59,055 bases of DNA from NCBI GenBank assembly GCA_049694275.1, contig JBAVQS010000237.1:1-59055 (forward strand). The letters run 5' to 3'. This DNA is from JBAVQS01 sp049694275 (GTDB lineage Bacteria; Chloroflexota; Anaerolineae; UBA4142; SHND01). The notes below the pieces were generated by a model. The model was not told the DNA's origin and did not search any database. It worked only from the letters and a program-made list of their open reading frames with translations. Below are positions 8,113 through 16,984 of this stretch, piece by piece. Made by a program: the position numbers and the translations under genes. Position 1 is the stretch's first letter. Each line of letters opens with the position of its first letter.

Positions 8113-8634
8113 CTACCATAAATCCGCCATTTCGGAAAATACCTTCACCGGAGCGCCGGCAAAGGGTTCGAGCATTAGCTCGTCGCAATACGCAATATTC
8201 ACCACCGTCTTACGATAACTCCAATCCCTATCCCCGGACATGCTCGTAAACCGCCCGTTGTACCGGATCTGCCCCCAGGTTCCCCGCGCGAGATGGAGCA
8301 CCACACGTGGATACTCGCTCCGCTGCGGCGCGCCGCCGCACGTCGGCGTATAAACAAACTTGGCCTCGACCACCGCGGCGGTCCACCGAACGTGAACGCA
8401 CCGATAGTGCAGCCAGCGATTAGCTATCAATTCTTGCATGCGAAAGCGGTGCTTGGGGATAAACTGTTCTTGTTCGGCAAATACCGCCTCGTGATAAATC
8501 AGCACATCCGGCGGCGCGACCTCGGGCAAGGACGGCAACGGCAGCATCTCCAGGACGGCATTCCGCTCGCCCGCATCTGCCCCGGCTCGCGATTTTTTCG
8601 TCCAGGTGGTGATAATATTTTGCACGATGAGCAT
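8113..8634 (-). CDS. Hypothetical protein
   Basis: A protein of about 173 residues from the ATG at 8634; an alternative ATG lies at 8655. No signal peptide or membrane segment is seen. It is rich in aromatic and charged residues, with strand-like stretches such as RWLHYRCVHVRWTAAVVEAKFVYTP and YPRVVLHLARGTWGQIRYNGRF that suggest a beta-sheet core. I do not recognise the family. It sits 19 bp before the hydrolase gene and 39 bp after the secreted protein gene. Confidence 0.6.
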   Translation of the reverse strand: MLIVQNIITTWTKKSRAGADAGERNAVLEMLPLPSLPEVAPPDVLIYHEAVFAEQEQFIPKHRFRMQELIANRWLHYRCVHVRWTAAVVEAKFVYTPTCGGAPQRSEYPRVVLHLARGTWGQIRYNGRFTSMSGDRDWSYRKTVVNIAYCDELMLEPFAGAPVKVFSEMADLW

Positions 8635-8673
8635 ATGTCCGCGATTATACAGCAAATCACCACAATGTTCCCT

Positions 8674-10920
8674 TTACTTGACAATGAGCGGAAGATAGAG
8701 ACGTGGTTGATCCGGTAAGCGAATCCAATCGATTTCGATGTTCGAACCGATGTACTGGTCCCCATGCACCGGATCGAATCGAATGGTCCGAATACGGTCC
8801 TGCCATGCAGCGCTTTGTCCGACTGGAATCCGGTATTCGTGCCACACATTATCCCCGTAGGCAGTAAAATAAACGACCTTCTTCTCATCCTCTTGCTGGT
8901 CTGCATACGTCGTCCAGTAAAACTGCCCGACACCTGCACCACCGGCCGAGACCCGCATTCTCACATCTAGGATCTGACTCGCCAGCGCAGTAACCCCAAA
9001 CGGCAGCCACCGCCTCATCCCCGGATCTCCGGTCGGGGGAGTTAGCCGCAAAGTTCCGCCGGACACGGAAGGTGGAGGCACATCTTGCCATCCGACATCC
9101 CAGCCTTCAAAATCGTTATCGACGTTAAAATCCCAGGAATAGAGGTGCTGCTCTGAGTTTTGCGTGGTGACGGTAATACGGGGAGAATCGCCGACGTTCG
9201 CGGGGAGTGCTGTGTCGTAGACGCGCACCCAGAGCTGATGGTTTCCATTCATGAGCAGCGCGGTATCCCAGAGAACGCTATAGGGAAGCCGGGGAAACAC
9301 ATAGATCGGTCGACCATCGGCGATGAGCTCCACGCGCTTGATACCCCTATCATCCTGCGCCGATGCGCTCAACATGACCATCCCGGATAGGGCGCTTCCA
9401 TTTGTCGGAGCGATCAGGCTCACCGTCGGCGGGGTGGTGTCTGGCGCCAGGACCGGCGGCAGAGTGAGATCACTATTGTCCGGCTGTCCGAGTGTAACCG
9501 TATAAGTTGCCTGGTCCTGATGCCCACGCCAAAAGGCGAGGTTGAATGCCGTCAGTTCCAACCAGTGATACTCGGTATTCCCGCTCACCGTCGCCGAGAT
9601 GAACAGGGTTGCGTTGATCCCACCATGATCAATCGTGCCAAACGGGTCGGCTCCCAGGGAAAAACGGCCATCGCCATCCGTCGTACCGCGCAGGACCAGC
9701 GAGGCATCGGTGAGGCTGTCATTCTGATCGTGATAGACGCTGACCCCAGCCCCGCCAACCGCCTGTCCATTCGAATCCACAAGGCGCAGCTCGTTCGCTG
9801 CCGGCAGGTCAAACAGGTAGCTCCCGAACAAGCCTGCTCGGTCCCCATAGTCACGGTTAAAGGAAGCCGCGTGAAATTCGGACCACTTGCCCGAGCCTGG
9901 GTCCTCCATCATGTCCTTACCATATCCGTATGCCGCGAGGTGACCAATCAAGAGAGGTTGACCGTTGGGCCCGGTGATCAGGTTGTGATTGGGGTTGAAA
10001 TCGATGTTATACATATCGATTCGCCCCACCTGGTGGCCCAACTCGTGCAACAGTCCCCAATCGTACGCGTTTGCAAACGAGCCGGCATAGCTCGCGTAAA
10101 ATCCACCGTTCCCGTTATTGTTGGTCGGGTCGCCATCAGAAAAGAGCCACCGGCCATCCTGTAGAAACTCGTCCGGGTCCAGGCGAAAGGCGTTCGGAGT
10201 CGCGGCGTCCATCTCCGGCGCGGCGGCAATCTTGTCGATTCGCACTCGCGAGATTGCGCCGTTCGGCGTCGTCGGGTAAACGGCATCAGCAAAAGCGAGG
10301 TTCATGCGCGCAAGTTGGGCTTGGATCCAATCCTCGAAAGAATACGAGCCGATGAGATTGGGTTGCGCCTGAAGCGCATCATATTGCCCTTGCTCGACAA
10401 AGATTGAGAGGGCGTACGCGTCGGTGCGCTCCTCGCGGCTATTATTCCCTGCCAAGCTATCGGCGGGAGAGGTGATTGCAAACTTGACGCGATGCGCGCC
10501 CGAATGCCAGGTCCATTGCAGGCTCTCGGTCTGGTCGCCCGTACTCGCCCAGGTATGAGTCCCCTGTTTGATCGAGACGCCGTCGACAGACCACGTGTAA
10601 TCGAACTGGCCAACCGCATTCGTCCCCTTGTTCATGACGTGCGCGGTAAAGGTGACAATCTCACCAGAGTCCGGGTAATGCTTGATCGGAGAAGGGCACG
10701 GATAATCGACCCGTGGGTTTCCGGCCGAGCAGGAAAGGAAACGGGGGTAGCGCGGGGTACGCTCGATGTACGTCACGTCGAGGTCCAGGGGAAAAGCTGC
10801 GGAGGCATGACTGCGAGCGGTCGCCTTCCCCGCTCCCAACAGCATTGTGACAATCAAAAAGCTGACCACCAGCAATAGCCGGTTCGCCCGCTGCTTGTTG
10901 AATGGGTGAATCACCTGCAC
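8674..10920 (-). CDS. Secreted multi-domain protein with HELGH zinc-protease motif and Ig-like domain
   Basis: 748 residues. An N-terminal signal (LLLVVSFLIVTMLLGAGKATA) is followed by a CARDB-like beta domain (around 75-165). A central region contains DWGLLHELGHQVGRIDMYN; HELGH at 292-296 fits the HExxH zinc site of metallopeptidases, and the downstream Asp/Asn-rich segment could hold the third ligand. A bacterial Ig-like domain follows (around 490-590, TPPTVSLIAPTNGSALSG), and then a C-terminal beta-sandwich that looks carbohydrate-binding. The protein is probably exported and acts on extracellular protein or glycoprotein. The peptidase family is not recognised, so activity is inferred from the motif alone. 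Confidence 0.75.
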   Translation of the reverse strand: MQVIHPFNKQRANRLLLVVSFLIVTMLLGAGKATARSHASAAFPLDLDVTYIERTPRYPRFLSCSAGNPRVDYPCPSPIKHYPDSGEIVTFTAHVMNKGTNAVGQFDYTWSVDGVSIKQGTHTWASTGDQTESLQWTWHSGAHRVKFAITSPADSLAGNNSREERTDAYALSIFVEQGQYDALQAQPNLIGSYSFEDWIQAQLARMNLAFADAVYPTTPNGAISRVRIDKIAAAPEMDAATPNAFRLDPDEFLQDGRWLFSDGDPTNNNGNGGFYASYAGSFANAYDWGLLHELGHQVGRIDMYNIDFNPNHNLITGPNGQPLLIGHLAAYGYGKDMMEDPGSGKWSEFHAASFNRDYGDRAGLFGSYLFDLPAANELRLVDSNGQAVGGAGVSVYHDQNDSLTDASLVLRGTTDGDGRFSLGADPFGTIDHGGINATLFISATVSGNTEYHWLELTAFNLAFWRGHQDQATYTVTLGQPDNSDLTLPPVLAPDTTPPTVSLIAPTNGSALSGMVMLSASAQDDRGIKRVELIADGRPIYVFPRLPYSVLWDTALLMNGNHQLWVRVYDTALPANVGDSPRITVTTQNSEQHLYSWDFNVDNDFEGWDVGWQDVPPPSVSGGTLRLTPPTGDPGMRRWLPFGVTALASQILDVRMRVSAGGAGVGQFYWTTYADQQEDEKKVVYFTAYGDNVWHEYRIPVGQSAAWQDRIRTIRFDPVHGDQYIGSNIEIDWIRLPDQPRLYLPLIVK

Positions 10921-11044
10921 CTCCGCCTAACAGAATGCCGTTAGTTTACCGCGCGAAGGTACCATTCCGGTCAAAAATCGACTCCGTCTTTTTTGAGACA
11001 GAGGGCAATGCCCCTTCGATCCAGTGGCAGATTGAGTTACCTTT

Positions 11045-12121
11045 TTACGCCTTGAACACGAACGCCCGCAGCGCAATATCGAGCAGAATCCCCACCAGGT
11101 ACAGGCCACCAAAGTTCCGGTTGTGGACAAAGGCAAGACCAACAAAATAGAGCGGCCAGATCGGGTCGTAAGCCGGCTTTTCTTTTGGCTTGGGCAGGTT
11201 GAAAATCGGCCAGATCTGGCGCAGACTCGGTATCGCCAAAAGCACGAGCACAACGCTCGGCATGAACAGGCCGAACACTGTCATCGACTTGGGCATCCAG
11301 AAACCCATGACCAGCAGCGCAAGGGCGGAGACATACATCAATACCATGCACCATTGGGTCAGCTTGCGCGCGTTCTTTTCTCCGATTATCACCACCAGCG
11401 TACGGATGCCATGTGTGCGGTCGAAATCGTACTTGTCCAGGTGTTTGCCCAGCAACACCGTCATGACGCCGAGCGCATACGGGAGCGAGGCAATAATCAC
11501 CCAGAGCGGAAGCTCACGGGCGAGAATATAATATGTGCCGCCGACCATGAGCGGGCCCCAAACGATGAGGACAGCGATCTCGCCGAGGCCGCGGTACTTG
11601 AGTGGGAACGGGTCACCCGAATAGAGCAGGAGGACCGCCGCGCCGGCGACGGCAAAGAGCGCGACCGGCCAGCCTGCGACGAGCGTGAGATAGAGGCCAA
11701 TCAGCGAAGCCAGGGCCAGAATAATGACAATCGCCGTGATCAGGGTGCGCCGGCTGAAATCGCCGTGGACGAACCCTTGTGGGCCATAGTTGGCGCGCGG
11801 GGAATCGGGAAGATCATCCCAGCCATGCCGCGCATCCCAATAGTCGTTGACCAGGTTGCTCCCCGCGTGCGCCAGCGTGATGCCCAACGTAGTCAGCAAG
11901 GTCAGCCCCAGATCGAACTTGCCGGCGACGGCCGCGAGCAGGCCGCCGAGCAGCCCCGAAATGACCGTCATCGACAGGACGGACGCGCGGGTGACCATCA
12001 GCCACTTGGTCACCGGATCCACCCACTCCCCCTCCTGAAACTCTGGAACGGTCCAGAGCGCAAGCAACCAATTTTTATAGTTGATGCGTTTTGTCGGTTT
12101 GACTGTTGTTTGTATGGACAT
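11045..12121 (-). CDS. UbiA-family membrane prenyltransferase
   Basis: 358 residues with about eight or nine membrane helices. The two Asp-rich motifs that bind Mg-diphosphate are present: NDYWDARHGWDD (helix 2) and DKYDFDRTHG (helix 6 region). UbiA enzymes attach isoprenoid chains to aromatic acceptors in quinone, chlorophyll or haem biosynthesis. The sequence looks like MenA-type or 1,4-dihydroxy-2-naphthoate-like members, but the acceptor is not determined. It ends the left-going group rpiB-like, deoC and altered kinase, separated from the last by 51 bp. The 124 bp before the next gene hold nothing clear. Confidence 0.85.
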   Translation of the reverse strand: MSIQTTVKPTKRINYKNWLLALWTVPEFQEGEWVDPVTKWLMVTRASVLSMTVISGLLGGLLAAVAGKFDLGLTLLTTLGITLAHAGSNLVNDYWDARHGWDDLPDSPRANYGPQGFVHGDFSRRTLITAIVIILALASLIGLYLTLVAGWPVALFAVAGAAVLLLYSGDPFPLKYRGLGEIAVLIVWGPLMVGGTYYILARELPLWVIIASLPYALGVMTVLLGKHLDKYDFDRTHGIRTLVVIIGEKNARKLTQWCMVLMYVSALALLVMGFWMPKSMTVFGLFMPSVVLVLLAIPSLRQIWPIFNLPKPKEKPAYDPIWPLYFVGLAFVHNRNFGGLYLVGILLDIALRAFVFKA

Positions 12122-12172
12122 TGGTAAATACCTCTCGATTGGTTAGAGCTCTAATGGATTAACGACAACCGG

Positions 12173-13381
12173 CTACTGGCGACCACCCCGCGGCGCGTAC
12201 ACCTGCTCAGCCTTCCAGATGCTGGACAGTGCCTCCACGTTTTCCCAAAAACCCACCGCCAGCCCGGCCGCATAGATCGCGCCGAGGGATGCAGTTTCGG
12301 CGGCCTGGGGACGGACGAGCGGGATGCCGAGCACATTTGCGGCAAGCTGCATCCAGGAGTCTGCTTGAGCCCGGTCGCCAGCGACCCTCAATACAGTCAG
12401 CCTCTCTCCAGCTTGAACAGCCAGATCGCCAACCAGTTCGCGCAACGGGCGCTCGCCAGGGAAAGGCATTTCGAGCGCGTAGCAAACGGGATCGGGTTGC
12501 AGGGCATACGCGAGCGTTGCCCAGGCAGGGCTCGACGGCGTGAGACGAGCGCCGGTGTTAAGTAAGAGCGAACCGGACGTCCCCTGTACCAGACCCGCAT
12601 CACCTGGATTGAAACAGGCAAGACCAAAGAGGACTGCCTGCGGCTCGCATAGAACCGCAGCGACGGGGACCGAGCCGTTGAAAGGAGTACGCTCTCTGGT
12701 ATGGCCGAACAAGCGGGCGTTGGAAGAGGGGTAAACGGAGGGAAGCATCATGCGGGGAATGGCGAACAAGGCAAGCAGTTCCTGATCCCAATCGCACCTC
12801 TGGATATTGAACAGTTGCGTGTATACCGCGCTCGTGTAATCCGTGGCGTGGACACCGGTTAGATGCCAGAGGAGCCAGGAATCGAGCGTGCCAAACAGTA
12901 CCCGCCCCTGCTCTGCCTCCCGCCGCAGGCCAGGAAGATTGTCGAGCAGCCATTTGAGCTTGACTGCGGAGAACGAGGAGCGGAGGGGCAAGCCGGTCCG
13001 CGCTCGGACCAGTTCCTCAACGCCATCCCGGCGCAGGAGGTCAATCAGGTCGTCGGTCCGGGTGTCTTGCTCCGCGATGGCATTACAGTACGGCTCACCC
13101 GTGTCGCGGTTCCAGACGACGGTCGTGGCGCGCTGGCCGGTAATACCGACCGCGGCGATCTCTTCGGGGAAAGAGCGGTGGATGTCCAGGCCGGCGGCGA
13201 GGACCTTTTTGGCCTTGTACCACATCTCTGCCGGGTCATATTCAACCCATCCGGGTTGCGGGGTGATCACCCGGTGTCGCTCATAGGCTGCGCCGCGGAT
13301 ACGCCCGTCGTGAGTGACAATCATGACGCGGGTACCGGCGTCATTTTGTTCGAGCGCAATAACCTGCGACCACTTGTTCAT
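12173..13381 (-). CDS. Glycerol-kinase-like FGGY protein lacking key catalytic residues
   Basis: 402 residues that align along their length with glycerol kinase (PGWVEYDPAEMW, AAVGITGQRATTVVW, ATDYTSA, AGLAVGFWENVEAL). Against E. coli GlpK from memory, the essential residues are changed. The phosphate-loop IALDQGTTSSR is IALEQNDAGTR (Asp to Glu11). The catalytic Asp245 motif GDQQAALFG is CEPQAVLFG (Glu246). The glycerol-binding Glu84, Trp103 and Tyr135 become Ala85, Glu104 and Ser136. About 95 residues of the C-terminal domain are missing after ALEMPFPGE. The frame is nevertheless clean, so this is probably a retained non-kinase homologue rather than a decaying gene. Its start lies 8 bp after the deoC stop. 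Confidence 0.75.
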   Translation of the reverse strand: MNKWSQVIALEQNDAGTRVMIVTHDGRIRGAAYERHRVITPQPGWVEYDPAEMWYKAKKVLAAGLDIHRSFPEEIAAVGITGQRATTVVWNRDTGEPYCNAIAEQDTRTDDLIDLLRRDGVEELVRARTGLPLRSSFSAVKLKWLLDNLPGLRREAEQGRVLFGTLDSWLLWHLTGVHATDYTSAVYTQLFNIQRCDWDQELLALFAIPRMMLPSVYPSSNARLFGHTRERTPFNGSVPVAAVLCEPQAVLFGLACFNPGDAGLVQGTSGSLLLNTGARLTPSSPAWATLAYALQPDPVCYALEMPFPGERPLRELVGDLAVQAGERLTVLRVAGDRAQADSWMQLAANVLGIPLVRPQAAETASLGAIYAAGLAVGFWENVEALSSIWKAEQVYAPRGGRQ

Positions 13382-13389
13382 GTACTCTT

Positions 13390-14310
13390 CTAATATCTTT
13401 CCTTGGCCTCTTGCCTGGCCGGCGCGTTCGGCTTGTGCCCCGTGGCCTCCTGGACAATCTTGACGCCGGCGCTCGCGCCGATGCGGGTGGCGCCCGCGGC
13501 GATCATCTTTTCGGCATCGGCCAAAGTCTTGACCCCGCCCGCCGCTTTGACCCCCATCTCAGGACCGACGGTCTGCCGCATCAACTCGACATCGTGCGCA
13601 GTTGCCCCACCAGGGCCAAACCCGGTCGAGGTCTTTACGAAATCCGCCCCAACTTCTTTAGCCATCCGGCAAGCGCGCACCTTTTCATCATCGCTGAGGA
13701 GCGCCGCTTCGATAATGACCTTGACGATGGCGCCCAGGCGATGCGCGGCCAGTACCACCCCCCGAATATCCTCTCGGACATGGTCCTCGCGCCTGGCCTT
13801 GAGCGCACCGATATTGATGACCATATCAATCTCACTCGCCCCTTCGGTAATCGCCTGTTCCGTTTCAAAAACCTTGGTCTCGGTCGTGTGCGCGCCCAGC
13901 GGAAAGCCGACGACAACGGCGACCGCCACATCGCTGCCACGCAGGATGCTGACACACAGTTTGACAAACGGCGGGTTGACACAGACCGCGGCAAAATGGT
14001 ATTCCAGCGCCTCGCGGCACAGACGCTCGACTTCGGTGGGGGTCGCCTCCGGCTTGAGCAGTGTATGGTCGATATATCGCGCAATATCACGGGGCACCGG
14101 CGCACCCTGCAAAGGGGCGGCCGTCACACGTGTGGCGCCGGCGCCAATCATGGTACGAGCGCCTTCGGGATTGAGCGCCGCGCATTTACCACAATCGGTG
14201 CACACCCCACTCGCCTGGCACTGACAGCCGCTTGCCGTCTTGCCATCCGCCTGTAAGGCGCGAACAATCATCTCGGTCAGTTGCTCGGAGAGCGCATTCA
14301 GATCAGCCAT
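13390..14310 (-). CDS. deoC: Deoxyribose-phosphate aldolase with Cys-rich N-terminal extension
   Basis: A TIM-barrel class I aldolase that cleaves 2-deoxyribose 5-phosphate to glyceraldehyde 3-phosphate and acetaldehyde. The barrel starts at YIDHTLLKP. The Schiff-base Lys is in GADFVKTSTGF, and the second active-site Lys in GVKAAGGVKT. The protein carries about 75 extra N-terminal residues with five cysteines (Cys29, 31, 37, 40 and 43, in QCQASGVCTDCGKC) that look like a metal or Fe-S site. The ATG at 14310 is preferred over one at 14346 because it starts a regular helix. It lies between the RpiB-like gene and the altered kinase in one left-going group, which points to pentose or deoxynucleoside salvage. 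Confidence 0.9.
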   Translation of the reverse strand: MADLNALSEQLTEMIVRALQADGKTASGCQCQASGVCTDCGKCAALNPEGARTMIGAGATRVTAAPLQGAPVPRDIARYIDHTLLKPEATPTEVERLCREALEYHFAAVCVNPPFVKLCVSILRGSDVAVAVVVGFPLGAHTTETKVFETEQAITEGASEIDMVINIGALKARREDHVREDIRGVVLAAHRLGAIVKVIIEAALLSDDEKVRACRMAKEVGADFVKTSTGFGPGGATAHDVELMRQTVGPEMGVKAAGGVKTLADAEKMIAAGATRIGASAGVKIVQEATGHKPNAPARQEAKERY

Positions 14311-14417
14311 AAGAAAGTAAGCCACAAGTTCCAGGTCACAGGGCACAGGTCGCTAACAAGTCGCGCGTTCAGGTCGTCTGCAACGTGCGGCCTGAGACCT
14401 GTAGTCTGTGACTTGTG

Positions 14418-14966
14418 TCACCTGCGCAGGTATCGCCTTTCGATGTCTAAAATCTTTTGCACGCGTTTCTGATGGCGCGGCTCGGTGCAGGATGTTTCGA
14501 GAAAGGTGCGGACAATGTCGCAGGCGACGGAGGCGGTGATGAGCCGTCCGCCAAGCGTCAGCACATTGGCATCGTTGTGCTCGCGCGCATTCCGGGCCGT
14601 CGTCGTATCATAGCACATGGCGGCGCGCACTCCGGGAACCTTGTTGGCAGCCATACACGACCCGATTCCCGCGCCGTCGATGATGATGCCGTGGGCCACC
14701 GTCCCTTCGCCGACCAACCGGGCCACTGCATAAGCAATGTCGGGATAATCAACCGGATCGGGGGTAAAAGTCCCACAATCGGTCACGCGATAGCCAAGTT
14801 GGGAGAGATAGGGAACGAGGTTTTGCTTGAGCTCGAATCCGCCGTGGTCGGCGCCAATCGCCACGCCGCGTGGAGGGGGCGCGTGAATTCCATGCTCCTG
14901 CAGAATTCGCAGGACAAGGTCACGCACCGTTGCGCGGAGTTCGTCGTCGGTAGGCATAGATGTCAT
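14418..14966 (-). CDS. RpiB/LacAB-family sugar-phosphate isomerase
   Basis: The core begins at GVAIGADHGGFELK and contains the RpiB hallmark REHNDANVLTLGGR. An N-terminal extension of about 35 residues precedes it. In classical E. coli-type RpiB the base is the Cys of ICGTGIG; here the position reads IIDGAGIGSCMAANK, with Asp instead. This differs from both the Cys-type and the Glu-type (Mycobacterium) enzymes, so the substrate may differ from ribose 5-phosphate. The start is uncertain (ATG 14966 or 14957) because no Shine-Dalgarno sequence is visible and a palindromic repeat abuts the start. The 107 bp to deoC hold only short AGGTC-type repeats. Confidence 0.8.
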   Translation of the reverse strand: MTSMPTDDELRATVRDLVLRILQEHGIHAPPPRGVAIGADHGGFELKQNLVPYLSQLGYRVTDCGTFTPDPVDYPDIAYAVARLVGEGTVAHGIIIDGAGIGSCMAANKVPGVRAAMCYDTTTARNAREHNDANVLTLGGRLITASVACDIVRTFLETSCTEPRHQKRVQKILDIERRYLRR

Positions 14967-14967
14967 G

Positions 14968-15036
14968 GTAGAGACGTTTCGGTGAAACATTCCCTAAATT
15001 CGATGGCAGGGAGACGTTTCTCCGAAATGTCTCTAC
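14968..15036. repeat. GTAGAGACGTTTC palindromic repeat
   Basis: GTAGAGACGTTTCGG (14968-14982) is inverted at 15022-15036 with one mismatch, and GAGACGTTTC recurs directly at 14971 and 15011. It lies between the signal peptidase and RpiB-like genes. Repeats with GTAGAGACGTT ends are common interspersed palindromes in several phyla. Confidence 0.7.
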
Positions 15037-15040
15037 GATT

Positions 15041-15697
15041 CTAGGGTGACGCCTGGGCCGGCGCGTAATCGGGCACGAGGCCCCACAGATCGGGCGGCCA
15101 GTAACTGACCCAGGCCTTGCCAATGACGTCCCGTGCAGGCACCATCCCCCAGAAATGGGAATCGCTCGACTCGGGACGATTGTCGCCCAGGACGAAATAC
15201 TCGCCTGCGCCGACAGTCACCGGACCATAATCGTAATCGGCATGTTCGATCGGGTATTTTTCCGGGATCAATTCGCCGTTGATATAGACCTGCCCGGCCC
15301 GAACTTGCACCTGATCCTCCGGCAGACCAATGACGCGCTTGATGTAATTCTTGGTTTCGTTCAGCGGATAATGGAAAATGATCACGTCGTTGCGCTGGGG
15401 ATGCCCAATCTTGTAAGCCAATTTATTGACTAGAAGAAACTGGTCGTTGTGAAAGTTGGGCTCCATCGAGTATCCTTCGATCCTAAAGTTCTCGACGGCA
15501 AAGCGGATCATGAAAAAGATCACCAGGGTCAACAGGATAGTTTCAAGCAGTTCGCGCAGCGCCGGGCCAACCGTGGACATGCTATTGAGCGCAGGCGGGA
15601 CATTCAGGATTTCCATCTCTTCCGGCAATCGTTCCTCAGCAATCGGGAACGATTCCATTGCCGGGCGATCATATTCAATACGTTCGGCGGGTTCCAA
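15041..15697 (-). CDS. lepB: Signal peptidase I
   Basis: A membrane-anchored serine protease that removes signal peptides from exported proteins. One N-terminal membrane helix (TILLTLVIFFMIRFAVE) precedes the box EGYSMEP with the nucleophile Ser77, and YIKRVIGLP with the general base Lys120. The closing box GDNRPESSDSHFWGMVP is also present. I chose a TTG start at 15697 because AGAGGAG lies 8 nt upstream. A longer frame to 15775 has no such signal, and the ATG at 15658 lacks one too. It is divergent from the glycine cleavage operon. Confidence 0.92.
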   Translation of the reverse strand: MEPAERIEYDRPAMESFPIAEERLPEEMEILNVPPALNSMSTVGPALRELLETILLTLVIFFMIRFAVENFRIEGYSMEPNFHNDQFLLVNKLAYKIGHPQRNDVIIFHYPLNETKNYIKRVIGLPEDQVQVRAGQVYINGELIPEKYPIEHADYDYGPVTVGAGEYFVLGDNRPESSDSHFWGMVPARDVIGKAWVSYWPPDLWGLVPDYAPAQASP

Positions 15698-15792
15698 TAC
15701 CGATACTCCTCTGTGCTGCGCCGGGTGTTGGGCGCATGGTCCGACTATTATAACGCATGTGCAAAGATGTGGCAAAAGGTTTTTCGCCGTTT

Positions 15793-15821
15793 TTGCAAGG
15801 ATACCCTATATGGGATAAAAT
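15793..15821 (+). promoter_or_regulatory. Sigma70 promoter of the glycine cleavage operon
   Basis: TTGCAA (15793-15798) and TAAAAT (15816-15821) are separated by exactly 17 bp, about 33 bp before the gcvT start. No tandem glycine-riboswitch motifs are present in the short leader. Confidence 0.6.
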
Positions 15822-15853
15822 GGAAAAAATCTACTCGACGATGAGGAGAGTTT

Positions 15854-16951
15854 ATGGAATTAAAGCGTACACCCCTGTTCGAGACGCACAAGGCCCTCGG
15901 CGCGCGGATGGTCGAATTCGGCGGATGGGAAATGCCCGTGCAATACTCGGGCATCCTCGAAGAGCACCGCGCGGTTCGCACCGCGGCGGGGCTTTTTGAT
16001 ATTGATCACATGGGCCAAATCAAGGTCCGCGGGACCGACGCCCTCCCTTTTCTCTCACGGCTGCTGACTGCCGACCTTGCCTCACTCGAAGTCAATCACG
16101 CCCGGTACGCCATCCTCTGCTACGCCGATGGCGGAGTTGTGGACGATACCTTCGTCTATCGATTCGAGGACGAATGGATGGTCGTCGTCAATGCGAGCAA
16201 CCGCGAAAAGGATTTCGCGTGGATGGATGCCCATCGCGGGAACCTGGACGTGACCCTGAAAGACGCGTCCAGCGAGTACTATATGCTCTCCTTCCAGGGC
16301 CCACTCGCCGAAGACGTTCTTCAAAAGCTGGAAGGATTCGACCTGGCCGGGATCCAGTACCACCAGGCCCGCAAAGTCGCGACGCCGGATGGCGAGGGCA
16401 TCGTCGCGCGGACCGGTTATACCGGCGAAGATGGGTTCGAGCTCTTTGTCCCGAATGCGCTCGGCAAGCACGTCTGGGACCTGATTCTGGAAAAAGGTAA
16501 GGAGTATGGCGTTCGCCCCATCGGCCTCGGCGCCCGCGACTCGCTTCGGTTCGAAGCCAAGATGGCGCTCTATGGCCACGAGATTGACGCTCATACGACC
16601 CCGCTTGAGGCAGGACTGGGCTGGGCCTGCGACCTGAGCAAGGATTTTTGCGGCCGGGATGTCCTGCTCAAGCAAAAGCTCGAAGGGGTCAGGAAAAAGC
16701 TCGTCGGTTTTGAAATGGTCGATCGCGGCGTCGCCCGCCAGGGCTATTCGATTGCCAGGGATGGACAGAACGTCGGCTATGTGACCAGCGGCATGTTCGC
16801 CCCGACGCTCGAAAAGAATATTGGCCTCGGCTATGTGTCCCCCGAGCTTGCCAAGGTCGGCGCGGCGTTTGATATTGTCATTCGCGGCAAGCCGACTCAG
16901 GCGCGAGTGATCAAGACACCGTTTTACGCCAATCGGGCGCGCGGCAGGTAA
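15854..16951 (+). CDS. gcvT: Aminomethyltransferase (glycine cleavage T-protein)
   Basis: A 365-residue T-protein of normal length that transfers the methylene group from the lipoyl arm of H-protein to tetrahydrofolate, releasing ammonia. It begins MELKRTPLFETHKALGARMVEFGGWEMPVQY, typical of the family, with the folate-binding region GLFDIDHMGQIKVRG and the C-terminal barrel YVTSGMFAPTLEKNIGLGYV. AGGAGAG lies 7 nt before the ATG. It is the first gene of a four-gene operon. Confidence 0.95.
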   Translation: MELKRTPLFETHKALGARMVEFGGWEMPVQYSGILEEHRAVRTAAGLFDIDHMGQIKVRGTDALPFLSRLLTADLASLEVNHARYAILCYADGGVVDDTFVYRFEDEWMVVVNASNREKDFAWMDAHRGNLDVTLKDASSEYYMLSFQGPLAEDVLQKLEGFDLAGIQYHQARKVATPDGEGIVARTGYTGEDGFELFVPNALGKHVWDLILEKGKEYGVRPIGLGARDSLRFEAKMALYGHEIDAHTTPLEAGLGWACDLSKDFCGRDVLLKQKLEGVRKKLVGFEMVDRGVARQGYSIARDGQNVGYVTSGMFAPTLEKNIGLGYVSPELAKVGAAFDIVIRGKPTQARVIKTPFYANRARGR

Positions 16952-16984
16952 TTTTAGAACTTATAATTCACAAAGGAGCCAATC

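Noticed and set aside
14311..14417. Small RNA or tRNA between rpiB-like and deoC genes
   Set aside because: Only short direct AGGTC/ACAGGTC repeats are seen; no cloverleaf or terminator could be built.
15700..15853. Glycine riboswitch upstream of gcvT
   Set aside because: The leader after the predicted start site is only about 25-30 nt, and the conserved riboswitch sequence blocks are absent.
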